8,046 nt of DNA. Origin: Aestuariicoccus sp032586235 (GTDB taxonomy: Bacteria > Pseudomonadota > Alphaproteobacteria > Rhodobacterales > Rhodobacteraceae). Below the pieces are notes generated by a model. It was not told the DNA's origin. It saw only the letters and a list, made by a program, of their open reading frames with translations, and made no database searches. Below, piece after piece: positions 1-5,645 of the stretch. A program made the position numbers and the translations under genes. The stretch is from the NCBI RefSeq assembly GCF_032586235.1, contig NZ_JAWHTD010000081.1, positions 1 through 8,046 of the forward strand. Reading direction: 5' to 3'. Position 1 is the stretch's first letter. Every line of letters begins with the position of its first letter.

Positions 1-37
1 GTTCGCCGACCTGCACACGCCCACCACACAAAATCTC

Positions 38-60
38 CGCCTTCAGTCCGCCTGAAGGCG
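38..60. other. Perfect 9-bp hairpin at the end of the left element
   Basis: The arms are CGCCTTCAG (38-46) and CTGAAGGCG (52-60), separated by 5 nt. The right arm overlaps the first four bases of the 20-bp terminal motif. On the minus strand the stem is followed after a few bases by a short TTTT (34-31 region), and on the plus strand by TTGTT. It could be a weak intrinsic terminator or a structure that shields the element's end. Neither reading is strong, because neither side has a long T tract. Confidence 0.4.
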
Positions 61-76
61 TTGTTCAAACCCGACT
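57..76 (+). repeat. Terminal inverted repeat, left copy (pairs with 7971-7990)
   Basis: The plus strand reads GGCGTTGTTCAAACCCGACT. Its reverse complement matches 7971-7990 at 19 of 20 positions, and the sequences diverge immediately outside the match. The AGT side of the motif directly abuts the broken IS3 orfB: the last native codon, Lys AAG, is 79-77. The match length, the inverted orientation and the exact coincidence with a broken gene suggest the terminal repeat of an insertion sequence. Confidence 0.65.
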
Positions 77-745
77 CTTTACGAAGGCCTCGGACATCCC
101 GTTGGATTGCGGGCTCTTCACCGGCGTGAAGCAGGACTTCAACCCGAGCTGCTGGGCGAAGATGCGGGTGTCTTTGGCCGTGTAGGCGCTGCCGTTGTCC
201 GACAGCACCTCGACCTTTTCCGGCGCGCGGTGCGTGGCGAACCTGCTCTCGACAGCTTCGAGCAGCATGTCGCGGACATCGGACCCGCTGATCCCGGCAT
301 TGGCAACGGCGCGCCAGGAGATGATCTCGCGGTCGTGGGCGTCGATCAGAAAGGCCAGGCGGATCACGTCGCCGTTCCAACATGCAAATTCGAGGCCGTC
401 GCTGCACCAACGCAGGTTTGACCGCATCATGATGACCTTGCCGTCTTGGCTCCGTTCGGGCCGATCAAAGCCAGAACGCTGCAGCAGCAGGCTGTTGCGC
501 TCCATGATGCGATACACGCGCTTATGGTTGACAGGCGGTAAACCCTGCGTTCGCAGTTCCCGGTTCAACAGCGCCGTGATCCGGCGGTATCCGTAGGTCG
601 GGCGTTTCGCCACCAACGCCTGGATGCGTGGCAACACCACCGCGTCTTGGGCTTTGTGATAGCCCCGACGCGGCTTCGCGCTCCCGTTCAGCCGGTCGTG
701 CAGGTTGGAGCGGGATACGCCCAGTGTTGTCGCCACCGCCTTCAC
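65..745 (-). pseudogene. IS3-family transposase OrfB, C-terminally truncated
   Basis: This is the catalytic half of an IS3-family DDE transposase, which acts on DNA as the OrfAB fusion. Visible parts are an N-terminal HTH-like segment (about residues 1-20), a PTYGYRR motif (49-55) and KRVYRIM (75-81), both typical of IS2-type OrfB. The catalytic triad is present: Asp116 in WCSDG, Asp183 in LSDNG and Glu219, with the canonical 35-residue D-E spacing. The protein ends at 226 residues, against about 300 for IS2 OrfB. Residues 1-223 are native; the last three (Ser-Arg-Val) and the stop are encoded by the terminal motif of the neighbouring element, so the conserved C-terminal region after FVK is gone. 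The GTG at 745 overlaps the orfA stop (GTGA). The frame is also open upstream to the slippery site at 787-793, which fits expression by frameshifting rather than independent initiation. Probably inactive. Confidence 0.85.
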
Positions 746-1149
746 GGCAAATCGTCCCGTTTCAGCGACTGCGCAAGCAAGGTCGGTTTTTTTGACCGCG
801 ACTTGTCCAGAGCCTCCTTGAGGATTTCGACCTCCAACGTCTTGCGCCCGAGCTGGCGTTCGAGTTCACGGATGCGGTTTTCCATCTCGCGGACGGTCTT
901 GTTGCTTGTGACGCTGTCGTCCCCTGTCACGGCGATACTGCCTCCTTCGAGCATCAGCTTGCGCCAACGATACAGAAGATTGGGTGCCACGCCATTGCGC
1001 CGCGCAACGCCAGAGATGCTCTCGCCCTCATACAGCGTCTCCTCGACGATCCGCAGCTTCTCCGCCGCAGACCAGCGCCGACGGCGGCCACCATCGGTAA
1101 TGATTTCTATCTCAGACATAAGCACGTGCTTAAGGCTATCCTTAAGCAT
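742..1149 (-). CDS. IS3-family transposase OrfA (helix-turn-helix, leucine zipper)
   Basis: OrfA supplies DNA binding and multimerisation for the OrfAB transposase and, when made alone, usually represses transposition. The sequence shows a basic GGRRRRWSAAEK start (20-31), an HTH of the HTH_Tnp_1 type (about 30-65, with GVARRNGVAPNLLYRWRK) and a leucine-zipper-like coiled coil (about 86-115, MENRIRELERQLGRKTLEVEIL), as in IS2 InsC. At 135 residues its length is close to IS2 OrfA. The start is uncertain: ATG at 1149 gives the longest form, but the ATG at 1119 (MSEIEII) is equally plausible; neither has a well-spaced ribosome binding site. The stop TGA (744-742) overlaps the orfB GTG. The gene appears intact even though the element is not, so OrfA could still be produced. 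Confidence 0.85.
   Translation of the reverse strand: MLKDSLKHVLMSEIEIITDGGRRRRWSAAEKLRIVEETLYEGESISGVARRNGVAPNLLYRWRKLMLEGGSIAVTGDDSVTSNKTVREMENRIRELERQLGRKTLEVEILKEALDKSRSKKPTLLAQSLKRDDLP
787..793 (-). promoter_or_regulatory. Programmed -1 frameshift site (A7) joining orfA to orfB
   Basis: On the minus strand seven consecutive A residues occur in orfA as TCA AAA AAA CCG. Slipping back one base after the second Lys codon gives ACC GAC CTT and an open frame that runs without a stop into the orfB frame through the GTG at 745. The fused segment reads TDLACAVAETGRFA then VKAVATTLGV, a continuous and plausible HTH segment. This is the standard way IS3 elements make OrfAB. I did not identify a clear downstream stimulatory stem. 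Confidence 0.75.
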
Positions 1150-1164
1150 CCTTGGTCAGGCCAA

Positions 1165-1193
1165 GGTGTCCGGTCGAAACGGGGGCCAGTTCA
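1165..1193 (-). repeat. Terminal inverted repeat (orfA-proximal end) of the IS2-type element
   Basis: Read on the minus strand from 1193, the sequence begins TGAACTGGCCCCC and continues through GACCGGACACC. It resembles the IS2 end (TAGACTGGCCCCC, later CCAGACA) in the position of the GGCCCCC core, and it lies just upstream of orfA, where the end should be. The partner repeat is lost. The exact outer base is uncertain, because GTTCA is directly repeated at 1189-1198. Confidence 0.6.
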
Positions 1194-1250
1194 GTTCACT
1201 GCCGAAAAAGCTGGGACCATTTAATCTTTCGAAACCGCAAATTTTCGAGT

Positions 1251-1262
1251 GAACGTACGTTC
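1251..1262. promoter_or_regulatory. Perfect 12-bp palindrome upstream of rfbB (possible operator)
   Basis: GAACGTACGTTC is perfectly self-complementary and lies 174 nt before the rfbB start in the 242-nt gap between the IS remnant and the gene. The rest of the gap (1194-1435) is less GC-rich than the genes. I found no convincing -35/-10 pair in it and only a weak GC-rich ribosome binding site before the ATG at 1436. The palindrome could bind a dimeric regulator, but this rests on symmetry and position only. Confidence 0.3.
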
Positions 1263-1435
1263 GCAGACAATGATGTCTACGGCATTTATGAGTGTAACGG
1301 TGAATGTACAGCCAAGTTTGAACATGACCGCGACGGGATTCGGGCAGTCTGGGTTCGTTCTTCAAAAACGCTCTGCCTTTCCGCGGCGGAGCCTGCTAGA
1401 GCCTCGGGGAAAGACACACAGCAAAGCGGGCGAAC

Positions 1436-2479
1436 ATGAAGGTACTGGTCACCGGAGGCGCGGGGTTTATCGGATCGGCGGTGGTGCGGCTGGCGATCGC
1501 ACGGGGGTACGAGGTTGTCAATCTCGATGCGCTGACCTATGCGGCTTGTCTCGACAACGTGGCCAGCGTAGCCGGGGCACCCGGCTATGCTTTCGAGCAT
1601 GCCGATATCCGCGACCGCGACGCACTCGACCGGATTTTCGCGGATCATGCGCCCGACTCGGTGATGCATCTGGCCGCCGAATCCCATGTGGATCGGTCGA
1701 TCGACGGGCCCGGAACCTTCATCGACACCAACGTCATGGGTACCTACACGCTGCTCGAGGCCGCGCGCGGCTATTGGCAGGGGCGGGGGCGGCCGGAGGG
1801 GTTCCGCTTTCACCATATCTCGACCGACGAGGTCTTCGGCAGTCTGGGGCCGACCGGCCAGTTCACCGAAGAGACGCCCTACGATCCGCGCTCGCCCTAT
1901 TCGGCCAGCAAGGCGGCGAGCGACCATCTGGTGCGCGCCTGGCATCATACCTATGGCTTGCCGGTGGTGCTGAGCAATTGCTCGAACAATTACGGGCCCT
2001 TTCATTTTCCCGAAAAGCTGATCCCGGTGGTGATCCTGAATGCGCTGGCGGGCAAGCCGCTGCCGATCTACGGCGACGGCAGCAATGTGCGCGACTGGCT
2101 CTATGTCGAGGATCACGCCGATGCGCTCTTGTGCGTGCTGGAGCGGGGGGCTCTGGGCCGCAGCTACAACATCGGCGGCGAGAACGAGCGCAGCAATCTG
2201 GAACTGGTGCGCACGCTCTGCGCCATTCTCGACGCCAAGCGCCCCAAAGAGAGCGGATCCTACGCCGATCAGATCACCTTTGTCACCGACCGCCCGGGCC
2301 ATGACGCGCGCTATGCCATCGACCCCACGCGCATCCGCGAGGAACTGGGCTGGCGGCCCTCGGTCACGGTGGAGGAGGGTCTGGAGAAGACCGTCGACTG
2401 GTATCTGGCCAACGAGCCCTGGTGGCGCGCGCTGCAGGACCGCGCCGGCGTTGGCGAGCGGCTGGGGACGGGCGGCTGA
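1436..2479 (+). CDS. rfbB: dTDP-glucose 4,6-dehydratase
   Basis: This cytoplasmic NAD-dependent enzyme converts dTDP-glucose to dTDP-4-keto-6-deoxyglucose, the second step of dTDP-L-rhamnose synthesis. It is a short-chain dehydrogenase/reductase of the extended type: Rossmann motif GGAGFIG with glycines at 7, 10 and 13, MHLAAESHVDRSI (77-89), the dehydratase signature Thr130-Asp131-Glu132, and the Tyr155-Ser-Ala-Ser-Lys159 catalytic pair. NNYGPFHFPEKLIP (184-197) and GDGSNVRDWLYVEDHA (213-228) are family hallmarks. The 347-residue length is normal and the start sits right before the beta strand MKVLVTGG. The ribosome binding site is weak. It is the first gene of the rhamnose block but is separated from rfbD by 355 nt. 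Also called rmlB. UDP-sugar 4,6-dehydratases are the nearest alternative but fit less well. Confidence 0.95.
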   Translation: MKVLVTGGAGFIGSAVVRLAIARGYEVVNLDALTYAACLDNVASVAGAPGYAFEHADIRDRDALDRIFADHAPDSVMHLAAESHVDRSIDGPGTFIDTNVMGTYTLLEAARGYWQGRGRPEGFRFHHISTDEVFGSLGPTGQFTEETPYDPRSPYSASKAASDHLVRAWHHTYGLPVVLSNCSNNYGPFHFPEKLIPVVILNALAGKPLPIYGDGSNVRDWLYVEDHADALLCVLERGALGRSYNIGGENERSNLELVRTLCAILDAKRPKESGSYADQITFVTDRPGHDARYAIDPTRIREELGWRPSVTVEEGLEKTVDWYLANEPWWRALQDRAGVGERLGTGG

Positions 2480-2834
2480 AAAGAGCCAGGCAAGGCGCCC
2501 TTGTTCGACGCGCCCCAGTTGCGGAACCAAGGGCGAACCCCGCCGGTCTGGCGTTTTGGCGACGTTGGCGCATCGCTCGTTCGGAGCAATGACTGGACAG
2601 AGATAAAGTGCAGAAAAATGCCGTTGCAGCGCCAACCCACGGTCCGGCGCTGGTCGCGGCGCCCCGGGCGCGTGGGGTTTGCAACACTGAATAGCTTTCT
2701 TGAAGGACCACGCCCTGCGGAGCTTTTGCGCCGCGCACCGCGCCCGATCCTGCACGAAACGCTATAAACGCTCGCACCAGCGCAGGTTTGCGCCTATGCA
2801 GTCGTGGCAGGTGAGACAACGGACAGGCAGGGCA
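2480..2834. other. 355-nt gap between rfbB and rfbD, with a hairpin
   Basis: No convincing gene lies here. The reading frame of rfbD stays open upstream, but that extension (from 2700) has no homology to RmlD, whose Rossmann start is at 2835. An imperfect hairpin has arms CGCCCTTGTTC (2496-2506) and GAACCAAGGGCG (2524-2535), 11 pairs with one bulge and a 17-nt loop. A small CGCC/GGCG stem at 2541-2553 is followed by TTTT and is at best a weak terminator. A TATAAA at 2763-2768 has no matching -35. The gap may hold a promoter or attenuator that decouples rfbB from rfbDA. Confidence 0.5.
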
Positions 2835-3689
2835 ATGACGATCCTCGTCTTCGGCAAGACCGGACAGGTGGCCATGGAACTGGCGCGTGCGGGCGGCGAT
2901 CTGCTCTGCCTGGGCCGCGCCGACGCGGATCTGAGCGATCCTGCCGCCTGCGCCGCCGCCATCGAGACGCACAAACCGCAGGCCGTCATCAACGCCGCCG
3001 CCTGGACCGCCGTCGACAAGGCCGAGGATCATGAGGCCGAGGCCCAGGTCATCAACGCCGGGGCCCCCGCGGCCATGGCGCGCGCCTGTGCCGCGCTGCA
3101 TATCCCGCTGGTCCATATCTCGACCGATTACGTCTTTGCCGGCACCGGCACGGCCCCCTGGGCCACGACCGACCCCGTCGCCCCGCAGAACGCCTATGGC
3201 CGCACCAAGCTGGCGGGCGAAGAGGGCGTGCGCGCCGCGGGCGGGACATATGCCATCCTGCGCACCTCCTGGGTGGTCTCGGCGCATGGGGCGAATTTCG
3301 TCAAGACCATGCTGCGTCTGGGGGCCGAGCGCGACCGGCTGACCATCGTGGCCGACCAGGTGGGCGGGCCGACGCCCGCCGCCGACATCGCCGACGCCTG
3401 TCTGACCATCGCCGCGCAGCTGCAGACGGACCCGGGGAAATCGGGCACCTATCACCTCTCGGGCGGGCCCGACGTCAGCTGGGCCGATTTCGCCCGCGCG
3501 ATTTTCGATCTGGGGGGGCTGGATTGCGCGGTTGAAGATATTCCCAGCACAAGCTACCCCACGCCCACCGCCCGGCCGCTGAATTCGCGGCTGGACAATG
3601 CGGCGCTGACAGACACTTTCGGCATCGCGCGGCCCGACTGGCGAATCGGGCTGCGGGCGACCCTTTCGAACCTCGGAGCGCTCAAGTGA
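2835..3689 (+). CDS. rfbD: dTDP-4-dehydrorhamnose reductase
   Basis: This cytoplasmic enzyme carries out the last step of dTDP-L-rhamnose synthesis, reducing dTDP-4-keto-L-rhamnose with NAD(P)H. Visible features are the nucleotide-binding GKTGQV (7-12), NAAAWTAVDKAE (53-64), Thr97-Asp98-Tyr99 in ISTDYVF, the catalytic Tyr121xxxLys125 in YGRTKLAGE, ADQVGGPTPA (173-182) and RPLNSRLD (247-254), all RmlD hallmarks. Its 284 residues match the family (about 280-300). I chose the ATG at 2835 because the Rossmann strand MTILVFG begins there. A longer in-frame extension to 2700 is low-complexity and unlike the family. The stop TGA overlaps the GTG start of rfbA by 4 nt (GTGA), indicating translational coupling. 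Also called rmlD. Confidence 0.95.
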   Translation: MTILVFGKTGQVAMELARAGGDLLCLGRADADLSDPAACAAAIETHKPQAVINAAAWTAVDKAEDHEAEAQVINAGAPAAMARACAALHIPLVHISTDYVFAGTGTAPWATTDPVAPQNAYGRTKLAGEEGVRAAGGTYAILRTSWVVSAHGANFVKTMLRLGAERDRLTIVADQVGGPTPAADIADACLTIAAQLQTDPGKSGTYHLSGGPDVSWADFARAIFDLGGLDCAVEDIPSTSYPTPTARPLNSRLDNAALTDTFGIARPDWRIGLRATLSNLGALK

Positions 3690-4573
3690 CCAAACGCAAA
3701 GGCATCATCCTCGCAGGGGGCAGCGGCACGCGGCTTTACCCGATCACCATGGGGATCTCGAAACAGCTCCTGCCGATCTACGACAAGCCGATGATCTATT
3801 ATCCGCTTTCCGTGCTGATGCTGGCGGGGATCCGCGAGATCGCCATCATCACCACCCCGCAGGATCAGGAGCAGTTCCAGCGCACGCTGGGCGACGGCAG
3901 CCAATGGGGGCTGAGCCTGGACTACCTCGTGCAGACCTCGCCCGACGGGCTGGCGCAGGCCTATCTGCTGGCCGAAGGGTTCCTGGCCGGTGCCGCTTCG
4001 GCGCTGGTGCTGGGCGACAACATCTTTTACGGCCACGGGCTGCCGCAATTGCTGGCGGCGGCGGATGCGCGGGCCACCGGCGGCACGGTCTTCGGCTATC
4101 AGGTGGCCGATCCAGAACGCTACGGCGTGGTGGATTTCGACGCTGAGGGCCGCGCCACCGCGATCATCGAGAAACCGCCCGTGCCGCCTTCGAACTATGC
4201 GGTGACCGGGCTTTACTTTCTCGACGGCACCGCGCCGGAGCGGGCCAAGGACGTGCGCCCCTCGGCGCGCGGCGAGCTCGAGATCACCACGCTGCTCGAG
4301 ATGTATCTGCACGAGGGCCAGCTTGACGTGCAGCGCATGGGGCGCGGCTATGCCTGGCTGGATACCGGCACCCACGGGTCGCTGCTCGACGCGGGCAACT
4401 TCGTGCGCACGCTGGAAAAGCGGCAGGGCCAGCAGACCGGCTGCCTCGAGGAGATCGCCTTCGATCAGGGCTGGATCGACCTCGCGGCGCTCGAGGCGCG
4501 GGCCGAGATGTTCACCAAGAACGATTACGGCGATTACCTGGCGCGGCTGGCGGCGCAGGCCAAGCCCGGGTGA
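3686..4573 (+). CDS. rfbA: Glucose-1-phosphate thymidylyltransferase
   Basis: It makes dTDP-glucose and pyrophosphate from dTTP and glucose-1-phosphate, the committed first step toward dTDP-L-rhamnose, in the cytoplasm. The nucleotidyltransferase signature GGSGTRLYP (11-19, with Arg16), Lys26 in SKQLLPIYDKP, the metal-binding Asp111 in GDNIFYGHG, EKP (162-164) and Asp226 in WLDTGTH are all present. At 295 residues it has the usual RmlA length. GTG at 3686 is chosen because the 4-nt overlap with rfbD gives GTGA and a GGAG ribosome binding site lies 7 nt upstream. The next gene overlaps in the same way. Family members are normally feedback-inhibited by dTDP-rhamnose; nothing here suggests otherwise. 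Also called rmlA. Confidence 0.96.
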   Translation: MTKRKGIILAGGSGTRLYPITMGISKQLLPIYDKPMIYYPLSVLMLAGIREIAIITTPQDQEQFQRTLGDGSQWGLSLDYLVQTSPDGLAQAYLLAEGFLAGAASALVLGDNIFYGHGLPQLLAAADARATGGTVFGYQVADPERYGVVDFDAEGRATAIIEKPPVPPSNYAVTGLYFLDGTAPERAKDVRPSARGELEITTLLEMYLHEGQLDVQRMGRGYAWLDTGTHGSLLDAGNFVRTLEKRQGQQTGCLEEIAFDQGWIDLAALEARAEMFTKNDYGDYLARLAAQAKPG

Positions 4574-5493
4574 GCGCCCCTGTCGCCATCCTGATGGCCG
4601 TCTACAACGGCGGCGCGCTGCTGCGCGACCAGCTGAGCAGCATCGCCGCGCAGGACCATGCCGACTGGCGGCTGCTGGCCAGCGACGACGGATCGTCCGA
4701 CAATTCCCGCGCGGTGCTCGAGGCTTTCGCAGCCGAGGGCCATGACGTGACCGTCCTGGACGGGTCCGGGCAGGGGGGCTGCGCGAATTTCATGTCGCTG
4801 GTGGCGCGGATGGGCGACCATGCCGCACCGGAAAGCTGGCTGGCCTTTTCCGATCAGGACGACGTCTGGCTGCCCGATCGCCTCAGCCGCGGGATCGCCG
4901 CGCTCGACGGTATCGAGGGCCCCGCGCTTTATTGCAGCCGGACCTGGGTCACCGATGCCGACCTGCGGGGCCGCCGCCTGTCGGCCGCGCGCCCGCGCGC
5001 CCCGTCCTTTGCCAATGCGCTGGTGCAGAACGTGGTGGCGGGCAACACCATCCTGCTCAACGCGGAGGCCGCGCGCCTGGCGCAGGCGGCGGTGCACGAG
5101 GCGGGGCGCGTGGTGGTGCACGACTGGTGGATCTACCAGCTGATCACCGGGGCGGGCGGGCGCGTGGTGCATGACGATGCGCCGACGCTGCTTTACCGCC
5201 AGCACGGGGCCAACCAGATCGGCGCCAACGACGCCTGGCGCGCGCGGGCGCGCCGCATCCGCCAGCTGCTGCGCGGCGATTTCGCGCAATGGAACGCGGT
5301 CAATATCGCCGCCCTCAGGGCCTCGGCCCACCGGTTCACCCCGGAAAACCGCACCCTGCTCGAGGATTTCGCCGCCATGCGCGGTCTGCCCTTCGCGCGC
5401 CGGCTTGCGGCCTTTGCGCGCCTGCCGGTCTACCGCCAGAGCGTGCCGGCGCAGGCCGCGCTCTGGCTGGCGGCGCTGCTGGGGCGGCTTTAA
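4570..5493 (+). CDS. Family 2 glycosyltransferase, candidate rhamnosyltransferase
   Basis: This is a GT-A fold inverting glycosyltransferase, probably acting at the cytoplasmic face of the inner membrane on a lipid-linked oligosaccharide. It begins with AILMAVYNGGALLRDQLSSI (6-25). Nucleotide and metal-binding elements are DDGSSD (39-44) and DQDDVW (95-100), the DxD-like motif of the rhamnosyltransferase-like GT2 branch. HDWW (184-187) probably contains the catalytic Asp, and YRQHGANQIG (209-218) closes the catalytic domain. The remaining residues (about 220-307) are helical and Arg/Ala/Leu-rich and may contact membrane; no clear transmembrane helix is seen. The GTG start overlaps the rfbA stop as GTGA, so it is translationally coupled to dTDP-sugar synthesis. 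Rhamnose as donor is inferred from this context. The acceptor is unknown. Confidence 0.85.
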   Translation: MSAPVAILMAVYNGGALLRDQLSSIAAQDHADWRLLASDDGSSDNSRAVLEAFAAEGHDVTVLDGSGQGGCANFMSLVARMGDHAAPESWLAFSDQDDVWLPDRLSRGIAALDGIEGPALYCSRTWVTDADLRGRRLSAARPRAPSFANALVQNVVAGNTILLNAEAARLAQAAVHEAGRVVVHDWWIYQLITGAGGRVVHDDAPTLLYRQHGANQIGANDAWRARARRIRQLLRGDFAQWNAVNIAALRASAHRFTPENRTLLEDFAAMRGLPFARRLAAFARLPVYRQSVPAQAALWLAALLGRL

Positions 5494-5587
5494 GGTCCGA
5501 AGCCCGGGGCGCGGCGGAGGCATCTCTGATCAATAAACAACATAATCTTCATTACAGGCCTTTATCGTATAGCCCGGACCGCGTAGG

Positions 5588-5612
5588 AAAAAAGCCCGCC
5601 CTTCGGGCGGGC
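5588..5612 (-). terminator. Rho-independent terminator for the RTX gene
   Basis: An 8-bp GC stem (GCCCGCCC 5594-5601, GGGCGGGC 5605-5612) with a 3-nt loop is preceded on the plus strand by AAAAAA (5588-5593). Read on the minus strand, the stem is therefore followed by TTTTTT, 33 nt after the stop codon of the 5646-7970 gene. On the plus strand no T tract follows, so it does not look like a bidirectional terminator for the converging glycosyltransferase transcript. Confidence 0.9.
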
Positions 5613-5645
5613 CGGTGCGCGTCCTGAGCGCATCCTGCGGGTGGA

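Larger units (their letters stand above)
1..76. mobile_element. Partial end of an unidentified insertion sequence (left flank)
   Basis: The stretch ends in the 20-bp motif 57-76, which recurs inverted at 7971-7990, and the IS3-type orfB is cut exactly at 76/77. I infer that an insertion sequence lying mostly left of the window inserted into orfB and that this is its terminal part. One plus frame is open from position 2 to a TGA at 52-54 and could be a transposase C-terminus, but 17 codons are too few to recognise. A 9-bp hairpin (38-60) lies just before the terminal motif. The element family is not assigned. Confidence 0.5.
77..1193 (-). mobile_element. Remnant of an IS3-family (IS2-type) insertion sequence, 3' end lost
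   Basis: The remnant carries orfA, an A7 slippery site and orfB in the usual IS3 layout on the minus strand, plus one terminal repeat at 1165-1193. The proteins resemble IS2 InsC and InsD, with RWCSDG, LSDNGS and a SNG..E.FVK motif in OrfB. The other end is missing: about 75-80 residues of OrfB and the second terminal repeat are absent because another element's terminal motif starts at position 76. The element is probably no longer autonomous. Compared with IS2 (about 1.3 kb), roughly 200-250 bp are lost. Confidence 0.8.

Noticed and set aside
1318..1346. TTGAAC at 1318-1323 as a -35 box for rfbB
   Set aside because: No acceptable -10 box lies 16-18 nt downstream.
1286..2755. 489-residue minus-strand open frame opposite rfbB
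   Set aside because: It is Arg/Gly/Ala-rich, matches no family I recognise, and lies antisense to a clear RfbB. In GC-rich DNA this is an expected shadow frame.
2700..2834. N-terminal extension of RfbD by 45 residues
   Set aside because: The extension is Arg-rich and unlike the family, while the Rossmann strand starts exactly at the ATG at 2835 and gives the normal length.
2364..3455. 363-residue minus-strand open frame opposite rfbD
   Set aside because: It is very Gly/Arg/Ala-rich with no recognisable motif, and it covers a well-supported RfbD in the opposite direction.
4534..5523. 329-residue minus-strand open frame opposite the glycosyltransferase
   Set aside because: Composition typical of a GC-driven shadow, while the plus-strand gene shows full GT2 motifs and a coupled start.
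5494..5580. Inverted pair GGTCCG / CGGACC after the glycosyltransferase as a terminator
   Set aside because: The arms are six bases long and about 75 nt apart with no T tract, so chance is the better explanation.
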